DNA of 64,000 nt from Dugong dugon. Its lineage: Eukaryota > Chordata > Mammalia > Sirenia > Dugongidae. The DNA lies in contig CM057468.1 of assembly GCA_030035585.1 (NCBI GenBank), positions 52,510,145-52,574,144 of the forward strand, written 5' to 3'. The translations under genes and the position numbers were made by a program. Below are positions 21,291-31,516 of the stretch, piece after piece. The notes beneath the pieces were generated by a model. It saw nothing but the letters and a program-made list of their open reading frames with translations. It was not told the DNA's origin and made no database searches. Numbering within the stretch: position 1 is the first letter of the stretch; each line of letters starts with the position of its first letter.

Positions 21291-21640
21291 CTACAAAAAG
21301 GCCACTTGTAGAGCACAGGCCTTATCCGGTTCCACTCCTACTTCGAGATGATCGGCTGAAAAAGTGACTTGAGCGTTTAGCTTGGTTAATACATCTCTCC
21401 ACAAAAGAAGAATGGGACATTCAGGCACGTACAAGAAGCTGTGAGTCAATTCTGTACCTCCGACTTGACAGTCCATAGGTTGAAGGAATGGTTTACTGGC
21501 AGGTTTTCCACATACCCCAGTAATGGTCGTGTTTCTTCTAGAAAGCAGACCTTTTAGGGGGTTTAAAACAGAGTAGGTTATGTCCGTGTCCACCAAAAAT
21601 TCAGTTGTCTGCCCGCAGTCAGTGTAACACAGGGCTCCTC
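21291..21640 (-). pseudogene. ERV-B protease
   Basis: Aspartic protease of retropepsin type. The flap and C-terminal part CPILLLWRDVLTKL (near 21395-21440) match the family, and the catalytic region reads LVDTDITYSVLN, where families have DTGA or DSGA. The Gly to Asp change in the active-site triad would be expected to inactivate it. Open from 21596 to 21291. Confidence 0.8.
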
Positions 21641-21689
21641 AGGGGGGATGGGAATTGGTTGAGTGGACTGTAGAGGAGCCCCTGAGTCC

Positions 21690-23290
21690 CATCAGTCTGA
21701 GTCTTTGGCTGACAGCGGGAGCTGTGTTATAGGTTTTTTCTTAGGTTCCTGCTCATGTTGGGCTGGCTGTGAGGGGCACTCCCGTTTCCAGTGGCCTTCT
21801 TGTTTGCAGTAGGTGCACTGTTGGGGGCCCAGATTTTAGGGGGTTTGGTGTGGCCACCCACCCTTCTGGGGGCCACTGGGACTTACCCTGTGAATTATTC
21901 CACGTGAGGCTTGTCTGAGTGGCGGGTTACATCTGAGAGCTGCTGCCAGGAATGCAGCTTGTTGTTTTATCTTCTGATTTTCCTTTTCCTGTACCTGGTC
22001 TCAATTATTGAAGTCCCTAAAGGAAATCTCAACAAGTTGTAAAGTATTCATTCCCAAACCTCCTTCTAACTTTTGAAGTTTTCTTCTAAAGTCAGGACTG
22101 CTCTGGCTGATGAAAGTCATATTTATTAACCTGAAATTCTCTGGGTCCTCAGGGTTTATATCAGTAAACTGTTAGTAGGTCTTGTACACCATGTTACAAA
22201 ACTGGAGAGATTTTCTTTGGGGCCTTGCTGCACATCCTGGACTTTTCTAAGGCTCTTTTGTTTTGGGGCACCTTGTTGCAAACCTACTATTAGACAGTTT
22301 TGGTAATGTTCTAGCTGCTCTGCCCCTAACTGGTCATTCAGGTTCCAGTTTGGATCAGTGGCAGGTATAGCTTGGGCAGCCGGGAGCCTAACATTGTTCT
22401 GAGGGTTGAGATTGTGTAGCCTGTCAGCCTCTTGGTGTGCCTTTTCTGAGACCATCCTCCGCTCTTCTGGAGTTAAAAGAATATTTAGGAGTGACTGACA
22501 ATCAGCTCAATTAGTGTGATGTGTAGGAAAAATGGACACAAACAGAGCTTCAGTACATTTTGGGTCATCTCTATATGCTGGGAGATTGTTCTTCCAATTG
22601 TACAGGTCGGAGGTGGAGAACAGTGTGTGGACCCAGACAGACCCTCTAGGCTGGCCGTTGTGACCCAGTCCAGGAGGCATTTGTCTCAGTGGAAATCTTG
22701 GTTGGATCTCTGGCCAAATTGCACCCCACTATGGGTGTGTGCTGGGGAGACTATTCCTGGGACAGAACCGGCAGTTTCTAACTCATGAATGACAGGCAAG
22801 AAATTCACTGGAGGGATAGTAGAGGATTCCATCAAAGGGGTAGTGGCTGCTGCTAGTGAGGCAGTGGCAGCTGCTGGTGTTGTGGCTGGCAGGACTGCAG
22901 GGACTGGTACCTGGCTGGGAACCAGTCCTACACCTCCATGTGGATAAGGAGGATGGGGCACAGTCGGAGGCAAAGGGCTGAAAGGATAGGATTGCTCTCT
23001 GAGTCTGAAAGGACCAAGGGTTTCCTACCTCTGCCTTCTTCTCCCCCTGCAGTCTGCACCATCAGCTTACACTGTTTTTGTAGGTTTTTAGTTTGCCAGA
23101 GAGACATAACAGTCTGTACGTAGGGGATTTCATCCCACTTTTCCTCTCTTTTGCAAAACAGATCTAATTGTAAGATGGTATGATAGCTCAGTGACCTGTT
23201 CTCAGGCTACTTTTTGTTGAACCCCAACCGGTATTGTGGCCAGGCAATGTTACAAAAGAAAATCAGTTTCTTCTTCTTCATAGGCTCCAA
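21690..23290 (-). pseudogene. ERV-B gag
   Basis: Matrix motif WPQYRLG near 23230; a Pro/Ala-rich p12-like stretch (22686-22973); a capsid segment with major-homology-like VQDVQQGPKENLSSFV (22185-22240); and one nucleocapsid knuckle CTYCKQEGHWKRECP (C-X2-C-X4-H-X4-C, near 21772-21820). A single knuckle is the gammaretroviral arrangement. Frame changes between 22455 and 22686 and after 22156 break it. Confidence 0.85.
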
Positions 23291-23387
23291 CAAAAAGAAG
23301 ACGAATTTTTAAGTATACAGCCTAATGGGAAACACTCTGGGATACCAAGTTTGTTTCCCATATCTCATTCACACACACTGTCACTCA

Positions 23388-23431
23388 GAACCAGAACAGG
23401 AACCAGAACTAGAACCAGAACCAGGACTTGT
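23388..23431. repeat. GAACCA-type hexanucleotide repeat
   Basis: About seven imperfect units (gaacca, gaacag, gaacca, gaacta, gaacca, gaacca) in the ERV-B leader region upstream of gag. Confidence 0.85.
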
Positions 23432-23573
23432 GGTCAACCAGAAACTAGAGTGCCCATTTTCTAACATCACCTAGGGAGAAAGGCAGCAGGATGAATAACG
23501 AGGATGTCTTAGGGGGCCTCAGTCCCCCTTATGGAGATATCTTAGTCCCACCTTCAATCCTCCAGATACCCTC

Positions 23574-24083
23574 TGTCATGGATTGAATTGTGTCCCCCCA
23601 AAATATGTCTCAACTTGGTTAGGCCATGATTTCCAGTATTGTGTGGTTGTCCTCCATTTGGTGATTGTAATTTTATGTCAAAGAGGATTAGGGTGGGATT
23701 ATAACACCCTAAGGTCACCTCACTGATCCAATGTAAAGGGGGTTTCCCTGGGGTGTGGCCTGCACCACCTTTTATCTTACAAGAGATAAAAGGAAAGGGA
23801 GGTGGGCAGAGAGAGGGGGACCTCATACCACCAAGAAAGAAACACTGGGAGCAGAGCACATCCTTTAGATCTGGGGTTCCTGCATGGAGAAACTCCTAGT
23901 CCAGGGGAAGTTTGATGAGAAGAACCTTCCTCCAGAGCTGACAGAGGGAGAAAGCATTCCCCTGGAGCTGACACCCTGAATTTGGACTTCTAGCCTACTA
24001 GATTATGAGAAAATAAATTTCTCTTTGTTAAAGCCATCCACTTGTAATATTTCTGTTATAGTAGCACTAAATGACTAAGATTA
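23574..24083 (+). mobile_element. Solo MaLR-like LTR inserted in the ERV-B leader
   Basis: Complete copy in sense orientation: TGTCATGGATTGAATTGTGT at the start, polyA-type AATAAA near 24012, end ctaagatta. Flanked by cctc at 23570-23573 and 24084-24087. It is the clearest copy of the family in this window and shows the MLT1/MST-style layout. Confidence 0.85.
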
Positions 24084-24344
24084 CCTCCAACTTCAAATCC
24101 CCAAGAACTTATACTTAAGAAGCGAAATCTCAACTGCATTTACCTAGTGGATGTCTAAACCTGAGCTGGTTTCTAATTCTCAAAGTAAAATTGTCTCGGA
24201 CCAGTAGCTGCCTCGGTCACTGTTAAGAGTCTCACCCGGTCCTCCTGAACAAGAGGTTTGGTGCGTGCTGAGAGTGGGTGGAGGTCCCACTTGCAGTTGA
24301 GGGGGTGATGGGCTCTGGACAGAGGGTTTCCATGATCCTCTAAC

Positions 24345-24362
24345 GTCCCATCTGGGTCGCCA
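24345..24362 (-). promoter_or_regulatory. ERV-B primer binding site
   Basis: Minus strand TGGCGACCCAGATGGGAC, 4 bases inside the LTR. The first eight bases fit a tRNA-Arg type site and later positions differ. Confidence 0.7.
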
Positions 24363-24366
24363 AAAT

Positions 24367-24515
24367 TTTTATCGGACCCGGGAAGGTGGGTCCTTATCTG
24401 GCACACTCAGACCTGCCAATAATCTGGACACCAGTCTTTGAGAAGAAGAAAGTAACTTTATTTGCAATGCGCAGAACAAGGAGCAGGGAGGAAGTTCCTT
24501 AGATCCGAATCTCCA
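24367..24515 (-). repeat. ERV-B 5' LTR, truncated
   Basis: Matches the first half of 16465-16762 in plus orientation (U5/R side) and ends abruptly after ctccaaattg. Retains AATAAA (24457-24462, minus). The U3 promoter part is missing. Confidence 0.85.
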
Positions 24516-24549
24516 AATTGTAAACTTTCACTTAAAACACAGTTAAAAA

Positions 24550-24678
24550 AAAGGAAAGAAAATACTGTGACTTGGGTCAGGTACACCTTAGTCCTGAAAG
24601 TGTCATGTTTGCTTTTTAGCACTTTAAAGAAGTCTTTTGCAGCAGATTTTCCCAGTGCAATGTGTCATCTGATTTCTT
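24550..24678 (-). repeat. RTE fragment, left part (split by L1)
   Basis: Antisense RTE coding-region remnant (gacttgggtcaggtacacct, gcactttaaagaagtctttt). It continues at 37853 across the inserted L1; both sides carry tgtcatctgatttctt. Confidence 0.8.
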
Positions 24679-25640
24679 ATTTATCGTACTTCAGGTGAAA
24701 GTTAACAACTCAAGTTAATATCTCATACAAAAATTTATACACATATTGTTATGTAACCCTAGTTGCAATTCCTATAATGTGACAGCACACTTCCCATTTC
24801 CACCTCAGTTTTTCTGTGTCCTTTCAGCCAATTCCTATACCTTTCTGCTTTCTCATCCACCTCTGGACAGGAGCTGCCCATTTAGTCTCATGTATCTACT
24901 TGAACTAAGAAGCACACTCTTCATGAGTATCATTTTATGTCTTATAGTCCAGTCTAATCCTTGCTGAAGAGCTGGCTTCAGGTACGGTTTTAGTTCTGGG
25001 TTAACAGACAGTCCAGGGGCCATGTCTTCTGGGGTTCCTCTAGTCTCAGGCCATTAGGTCTAGTTGTTTTTTTTTTTTACTAGAATTTGAGTTCTGTACC
25101 CCGCTTTTCTCCTGCTCCGTCAGGGACTGTCTGTTGTGTTCCCTGTCAGGACAGTCATTGGTGGTAGCTGGGTACCATCTAGTTCTTCTGGTCTCAGGCT
25201 GATGGAGTCTCTGGTTTATGTGGTCCTTTCATCTCTTGGGGTAATATTTTCCTGTGTCTTTGGTGTTCTTCATTCTCCTTTGCTCCAAGTGGGTTGTGAC
25301 CAATTGATGCATCTTAGATGGCTGCTTGCAAGCTTTTAAGACCCCAGACACCTCTTACAAGAGTGGGATGCAGAACATTTTCTTAATAAACTTTGTTATG
25401 CCAATTAACCTAGATGTCCCCCCAAAACCATGGTCCCCAGACCCTCATCCCTGCTATTCTGTCCATCGAAGTGTCTGGTTGTGTTCAGGAAACTTCTTAG
25501 CTTTTGGTTTAGTCCAGTTGTGCTGACTTCCCCTGTATTGTATGTTGTCCTTCCCTTCACCTAAATAATTCTTGTCTAAAATCTAGTTAGTGAATTCCCT
25601 CTCATGCCCTCCCCACCCTTGTAACCATCAAAGAATGTTT
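24679..25640 (-). repeat. L1 3' UTR
   Basis: Contains catcttagatggctgcttgc, tttaagaccccagacacctc and atgccaattaacctagatgt, whose sense versions recur in the HAL1-like element at 30440-30580. The polyA tail has decayed to a few A. Confidence 0.8.
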
Positions 25641-26975
25641 TCTTCTGTGCTTATAGCTCTTCTTGAGTTCTTATAATTAGTGGTCTCATACAATATTTAT
25701 CCTTTTGTGACTGACTAATTTCACTCAGCATAATGCCTTCCAGGTTCATCCATGTTGTGAGATGTTTCAGGGATTCACTGTTCTTTATCATGGCATAGTA
25801 TTCCACTGTGTATATACACCATAATTTGTTTATTCATTCATCTGTTGATGGGCACCTAGGTTGTTTCCATCTTTTTGCTACTGTGAACAGTGCTGCAGTG
25901 AACATGGGTGTGCATGTATCTATTCATGTGATGGCTGTTATTTCTCTAGGATATATTCCAAGGAGCAGGATTGTTATGGTACTTCTATTTCTAGCTTTTT
26001 AAGGAAGCGCTAAATGGATTTCCAAAGTGGTTGTACCATTTTACATCCCCACTAGTAGTGTGTGAGTGTTCCAGTCCCTCCACAACCTCTCCCAGCATTT
26101 ATTATTATTATTATTTTTGATTAATGCTAGCCTTTTTGGGGTGAGATGGTATCTCACTATAGTTTTGATTTGCGTTTCTCTAATGTGTAATGATTGTGAG
26201 AATTTCCTAATGTGTCTGGTAGCTGCCTGAATGTCTTCTTTAGTGAAGTGCCTCTTTATATCCTATGTCCATTTTTAAATTGGGTTATTTGTCTTTTTGT
26301 TGTTGAGGTTTTGCAGTATCTTGTAGATTTTTGAGATTAGACCCTGATCGGATTTGTCATAGCCAAAATTTTTCCCATTCTGTAGTATCTTTTTACTCTT
26401 TTAGTGAAGTCTTTTGATGAGCATGTTTGATTTTTAGTAGCTCCCAGTTATCTAGTTTCTCTTCTGGTGTTGGTACATTGTTAGTTACGATTTGTATTCT
26501 GTTTATGCCATGTATTAGGGCTCCTAGTTTTGTCCCTCTTTTTTCTTCAATGACCTTTGTCATTTTCAATTTTATATTAGGTCTTTGATCCATTTTGAGT
26601 TAGTTTTTGTACATGGTGTGAGATATGGGTATTATTTCAGTTTTTTGCAAATCAAGATCCAGTTATGCCAACACAATTTGTTAGAGACTGTCTTTTCCTC
26701 ATTTAATGGACGTTGGGCCTTTGTCAAATATCAGCTGCTCATAAGCGGATAAATTTACATCTGGCTTCTCACTATTCCATTGGTCTATGTATCTGTTGTT
26801 GTACCAGTACCAGGCTGTTCTGACTACCGTGGTGGTATAATAGCTTCTAAAATTAGGTAGTGTGAGGCCTCTAACTTTGTTCTTCTTGAGTAATGCTTTA
26901 CTTACCTGGGGCCTCTTCCCTTTCCATATGAAGTTGGTGATTTGTTTCTCCATCTCTTTAAAAAATGTCATTGGA
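25641..26975 (-). pseudogene. L1 ORF2, C-terminal part
   Basis: Continuation of ORF2 beyond the HAL1-like insertion. Readable pieces are [20 protein letters not shown] and LPNFRSYY (26699-26971) and EKLDNWELLKIKHAHQK (26393-26593), conserved in mammalian L1. Stops abound toward 25700. Confidence 0.85.
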
Positions 26976-27580
26976 GGACTTCCAGCAACATGGCACTATA
27001 GTTAGAAGCACCATACCGTCCCTCCACAGCAAAGATCAGAAAAACTAAGTCAAACAGACTCACACATCAATCCTGAAACCCTAAGCATAAAATGAAGAGA
27101 TAAAGAACTCAGCTAAGCACCGAATGGAATAAGAAACTGACCGAGAACAGAGAGAGAGGAGAGATACATGCAGAGGTCCCCTATTAACTACTGCAGCACA
27201 GATCCGCCATCTTGGACTCCTATCAGAGATCAGCAAACAGGGGGTATGAGAAAGCAGCTCCACAGAGCTTTCAGCAGGAGACAGAACAACCGGTAACCAG
27301 GGATATATGTTTTCCCACCCCCCACCCTTCTTCACCCCCACTCAGCCTCCTCTGCTTCCTACAGCCACAGTCTCTTTGACGGGAAGCACCACGGTGCCGC
27401 TTGGATTCCACCCTTCTGCACTGGCCAGCTCCCTGAGTGCCTTTTGTTGGCTGCTGGTATTGCTTTTTTTCCGCTTCTTTAGATTTCTTCCTTACCTCTC
27501 ACCACCTCCCCCTCCTTTCTGTCAAATACTTGGCTCCATGCGACATCTTTGCTTCTTCCTGAAAGGCTGCGAAACACCGA

Positions 27581-28273
27581 TTGACTGTGAAATTGCTTCT
27601 CGGCCCAGGCCCCCACGCTGGTAGCACCCCCGGGGCTTTTTCATTTGCTTGCTCTGATTTGTTCTCTTTTGATTTGTTTGTTTGTTTTCTTTTTCTTTTC
27701 TTGGCTTGGGAGCCCCTTCTAGCTGGGCAGTACCACGCGACTTGGAAGCTACTCCCTTACTCTGCACAGATGCACAGGGACATCCCTGGGGGCATTTCTT
27801 TTTTCTTTTTTGGTTTTTGGGTATTTTGTTTCTTTGTTTTGTTTTCTTCTCTCTCTTGTTTCCTTTTTGTCTTGCTTCATTTCCAGTTTCTTGATTTATT
27901 CATTTTTTCTTTTACCCTTTTTCTTTTTGTTTTTCCTCATTTCTCAGGCTCTCATCTCTCCACTCCAATAGCAAGCTCCTTTAGCACTCATTTTTGTTTG
28001 TGTGTATGTTTTTGGCTCCTGTTCATCTCTCCTCTCTCTCCTCTTTCCCATACCCATCTTAGCTCCACACATCACAATCTACCCCCTCCTTCTGCCTACC
28101 TGCACCATGTGCTGAACATCACACTCCCAAGAAGAACAGGCATGGCCTACTGGAACCTACTCTGCACTGATTCCTGGTCTGCACTGTCAGCCTTGGTACA
28201 TGCCACAAACAACCCACCTGAGCAACTCCCCTTCAGCTTGACCTGCCCTGCCGTACCATACCTGAGTGACTGA
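27581..28273 (+). other. 230-codon open frame in the 5' UTR of the HAL1-like element
   Basis: Longest ORF in the window. It is rich in Phe, Leu, Ser and Pro, and its middle is encoded by a T-rich low-complexity tract. I recognise no family. Pyrimidine-rich DNA has few stop codons, so chance is the simplest reading; it lies upstream of ORF1 on the same strand. Confidence 0.25.
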
Positions 28274-28431
28274 CCTTGCTCATTGGAGAAGGAGGTGAAA
28301 AGTATTGTGCACTCAGATGAGCAAACAACAAAGAACTCACAGCCCGCCTGCTCAGACATAACCAAATAAAACAAAAAAGCAGGACAAAACAAACAAATCT
28401 ACAATCAATAAACGAGGAAAATAACCACTGA

Positions 28432-29460
28432 ATGCCCCTAATACAGCAGACAATATCAAAACATTTACAAAAACAGGACAGGATGGTTCCATTACCCACC
28501 CAAAATAAAACACCCGATGACCTTCCAGTAGAAAAAAAGGCACTAGGCCTAACTGATAGGGAATTAAAATCCCTAATATTCAGAATTACCAAAGAGTTTA
28601 AACAAAAAGCAGAAAAAATGAGGAAAAATAGACAAATTCATGGAAAATACAGACAAAAAAATGGAAGAATTAAAGAAAATAATACAGGAACAAAATGCCA
28701 AAATAAATTCACAACTAGAAACCATACAAAAACAACAATTAAAAATCCAAAAGATAAACAACAAGATTTCAGAAATGGGCAGTGTCATAGAAGGGCTGAG
28801 GAGCAGGTTTGAAACGTTGGAAGATAGGATCAGCGAAATTGAAGACAAACACTTGGATACAACTCTGAGGAAAAATCAGAAAAAAGAATGAAGAAAAATG
28901 AAGAAACCCTGAGACTTATGTGGGATACAATCAAAAGCAAAAATCTTCGAGTGATTGGAGTTCCAGAACAGGGGAAGAAAACAGAAAACACAGAGAGGAT
29001 CATTGAAGAACTGCTGACAGAAAACTTCCCCAATATCATGAAGGATGAAAAGCTGACCATCCAAGAAGCTCAAGAAACCCCATATTGGATAGATCCCAAA
29101 AGAAAATCACCAAGCCATATCATAATCACACTTGCTAAAACCAAAGACAAACAAAGAATCCTGAGAGCAGCTCGAGAAAAGCAAAAAGTCACATACAGAG
29201 GAGAAACAATAAGACTAAACTCGGGTTATTTGGCAGAAACCAGGCAGGCAAGAAGGCAATGGGAAGACATACATAAAACCTTGAGAGAAAAAAATTGTCA
29301 GCCAAGAATAGTATAGCCTGCAAAGCTCTCATTCAAATATGATGGTGAAATTAGGTCATTTCCAGATAAACAGAAATTAAGGGACTATGTGAAAACAAAC
29401 CAAACCAAACTTACAAGATTTATTAAAGGGAGTCCTTCGATCTGAGAACAAACAACATCA
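28432..29460 (+). pseudogene. ORF1 of the HAL1-like element
   Basis: L1 ORF1 is an RNA-binding chaperone that coats its own transcript. Visible in order: an N-terminal region (28432 on), a coiled coil (LKKIIQEQNAKINSQLETIQ, 28660-28730; then GLRSRFETLEDRISEIED), an RRM-type piece (NLRVIGVPE, about 28939-28965) and the C-terminal domain (QARRQWEDIHKTLREKNC, about 29247-29300). The coiled coil is in a different frame from the parts before and after, so there are two indels (near 28620 and 28885). A TAG at 29314 stops the frame just before the conserved C-terminal end, whose codons continue to about 29440. Confidence 0.85.
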
Positions 29461-29904
29461 GACCACAGGCTGAATCTAGGACACAGGATTGTACTAGCCA
29501 GATATGAATCTAGGAAATGAACTCTTAGGGACTATGCAAAACCAAAAGAATTACAACAGGGACCCAGAGAGGTTAATCTGTAAATGACAACAGCATCAGA
29601 ATAATAGAAGAGGGAGTAAACGGTGTAGGTATAGAACCTTCTAATGGAGAGAAAGGCAAGGAGATACAAAGTAATAATAGACTAGTTCAAATCTGGGAAG
29701 ATAAGGGTAAATTCAAGGTAACCACAAAGAAAGTTAACAAACCTACTCATCAAAATAAAGAAGAAAAACACAAAGTCTCAGTAAAAACAAAACCTACAAA
29801 AACAGAAGAAATGAAAAAAAAAATCCACAAAACAATAGGAACTCAGCACAGGAGAGTAAGAGGAACAAAGAAAATGTCAGCATCACAAAAAAAAAGCACT
29901 ACAA

Positions 29905-31145
29905 AATGCAATCCCACTTCTAGGAATATATCCTAGAGAAATAAGAGCCATCACACGAATAGACATGCACACCCATGTTCATTGCAGCATTTTTCACAGT
30001 AGCAAAAAGATGGAAACAACCTAGATGTCCATCAACAGAAGAATGGATAAACAAACTATAATACACACACACAATAGAGTATTATGCAAAGATAAAGAAC
30101 AATGACGAATCTGTGAAGCATCTCATAACATGGATGAAACTGGAGGACATTATGCTGAGTGAAATAAGTCAATCACAAAAGGACAAATACTGTATGAGAC
30201 CTCTACTGTAAAAACTCATGTAAAAGCTGACACACAAAAAGAAACAATCTTTGCTGCTTACGAGGGATGGAAGGGGTGCGGGGGGAACTAAACAGACAAT
30301 AAATAAGTGGTAACTTTTGTGAAGGGTAAGACAGTACACAGTACTGGGGAAGCCAGCACAACTTGTACAAGGAAAGGTCATGGAAGCTCCGCAGACACTT
30401 CCAAACTCCCTGAGGGACTGAATTGCTGGGCAGAGGGGTGTGGGTACCATGGTCTCGGGAAACATCTAGCTCAATTGGCATAACACAGTTTATAAAGACA
30501 ATGTTCTGCGTTCTACCTTGGTGAGTAGTGTCTGAGATCTTAAAAGCCTGTGAGCAGCCATCTAAGATACTCCACTGGTCTCACCCCTTCAGGAGCAAGG
30601 GAGAATGAAGAGAACAGAATATGAGGAAAAGATTAGTCCAAAGGACTAATGGACCACAGCTACCATGGCCTCCACCAGACTGAGTTCAGTGCAGCTAGAT
30701 GATGCCCAGCTTCCACCACTGACTGCTCTGACTGGGATCACAATAGATGGTCCTGGACAGAGCTGAAAAAGGATGTAGAACAAAATTCTGACTCACAAAA
30801 AAAAGAAGACCAGATTTACTGGCCTGACAGACTGGAGAAACTCTGAGAGTATGGCCCCGGACACCCTTTTATCTCAGTGGTGAAGTCACTCCCAAAGTTC
30901 ACCATTCAGCTGGGGATTGGACAGCCCCATAAAACAAAGCGGGACTAATGAGGCACAGCAGTCCAGAGACAAGGACTAGAAGGCAGGAAGGGACAGGAAA
31001 GCTGGTGTTAGGGAACCCAAGGTTGAGAAGGGACAGTGTTGACATGTCATGGGGTTGTTAACCATTGTTATAAGGTAATATGTATACTAACTGTTTATTG
31101 AGAAATTATTTGTTCTGCAGACCTTCATCTAAGGTACAAAAAAAA
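29905..31145 (+). repeat. L1 3' end of the HAL1-like element
   Basis: Sense counterpart of the minus-strand L1 end at 24700-25960 (atatatcctagagaaataag; gatggaaacaacctagatgt; taaaagcctgtgagcagcca; ggggttgttaaccattg). It ends in an A-rich tail near 31136-31152. Confidence 0.8.
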
Positions 31146-31500
31146 AAGAAAAAAGAATTATCTTTGTGAGATCAAATTGACAACAGCAACTCAAAAAGTT
31201 TGATGGGAAGCCTAGGGGGCAGTGAGTTGAAGATAATAGTGATGGAATAAATTGAAAAAGGATAGTGAGAATAACACCACAACTGGAAGAATGTAATCGA
31301 TATCACTGAATTGTCCATGTAGAAATTTTTGAAATGATGTAACTTTGACTATGTTTATTTTCACCAAAAATTAGGTCCTCCTAGGTTGAGAAGGGAGAGT
31401 GTTGACCTGTCATGGGGTTGTTAACCAATGTCATAAAACAGTATATGTATTGACTGTTCTGTAAACCTTCTCTAAAGTACAATAAAAAAAAATTAAAAGA
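31146..31500 (+). repeat. Second 3' end inside the HAL1-like element
   Basis: Starts after the first A-tail with an unrelated stretch resembling a different L1 3' UTR (tatcactgaattgtccatgt), then repeats the first terminal motif (aggttgagaagggagagtgt; catggggttgttaaccaatg) and ends in another A-rich tail. Confidence 0.7.
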
Positions 31501-31516
31501 AAAAAATGTCATTGGA

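Larger units (their letters stand above)
16465..24515 (-). mobile_element. ERV-B: class I endogenous retrovirus, 5' LTR truncated
   Basis: Provirus read right to left: truncated 5' LTR, tRNA-Arg-like primer site, leader with an inserted MaLR-like LTR, gag, protease, partial pol with two AfroSINEs, env, polypurine tract, 3' LTR. It is gammaretrovirus-like: one CCHC zinc knuckle, CWIC in SU and CX6CC in TM. It is related to ERV-A through pol and the env tail. Every gene has stops or frame changes. The right side was cut off at about 24515, so the right target duplication is lost. Confidence 0.9.
26976..31500 (+). mobile_element. HAL1-like, ORF2-less L1 derivative
   Basis: Plus-strand element with a 16-bp target duplication aaaaaatgtcattgga (26960-26975 and 31501-31516). 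It holds a long 5' UTR, an ORF1, then after about 450 bp of A-rich sequence goes straight to an L1 3' end (from about 29905). No endonuclease or RT coding is present. This is the half-L1 design; an internal deletion of a full L1 is the alternative. It must have used RT from another L1. The 3' end is doubled (see findings). Confidence 0.85.

Noticed and set aside
23234..23464. ORF with an RTRTGT-type repeat
   Set aside because: Product of the hexanucleotide repeat read antisense to ERV-B; not a gene.
27682..28592. Several ORFs on both strands around the HAL1-like 5' UTR and ORF1
   Set aside because: Low-complexity pyrimidine-rich or antisense frames; only ORF1 is supported by family motifs.
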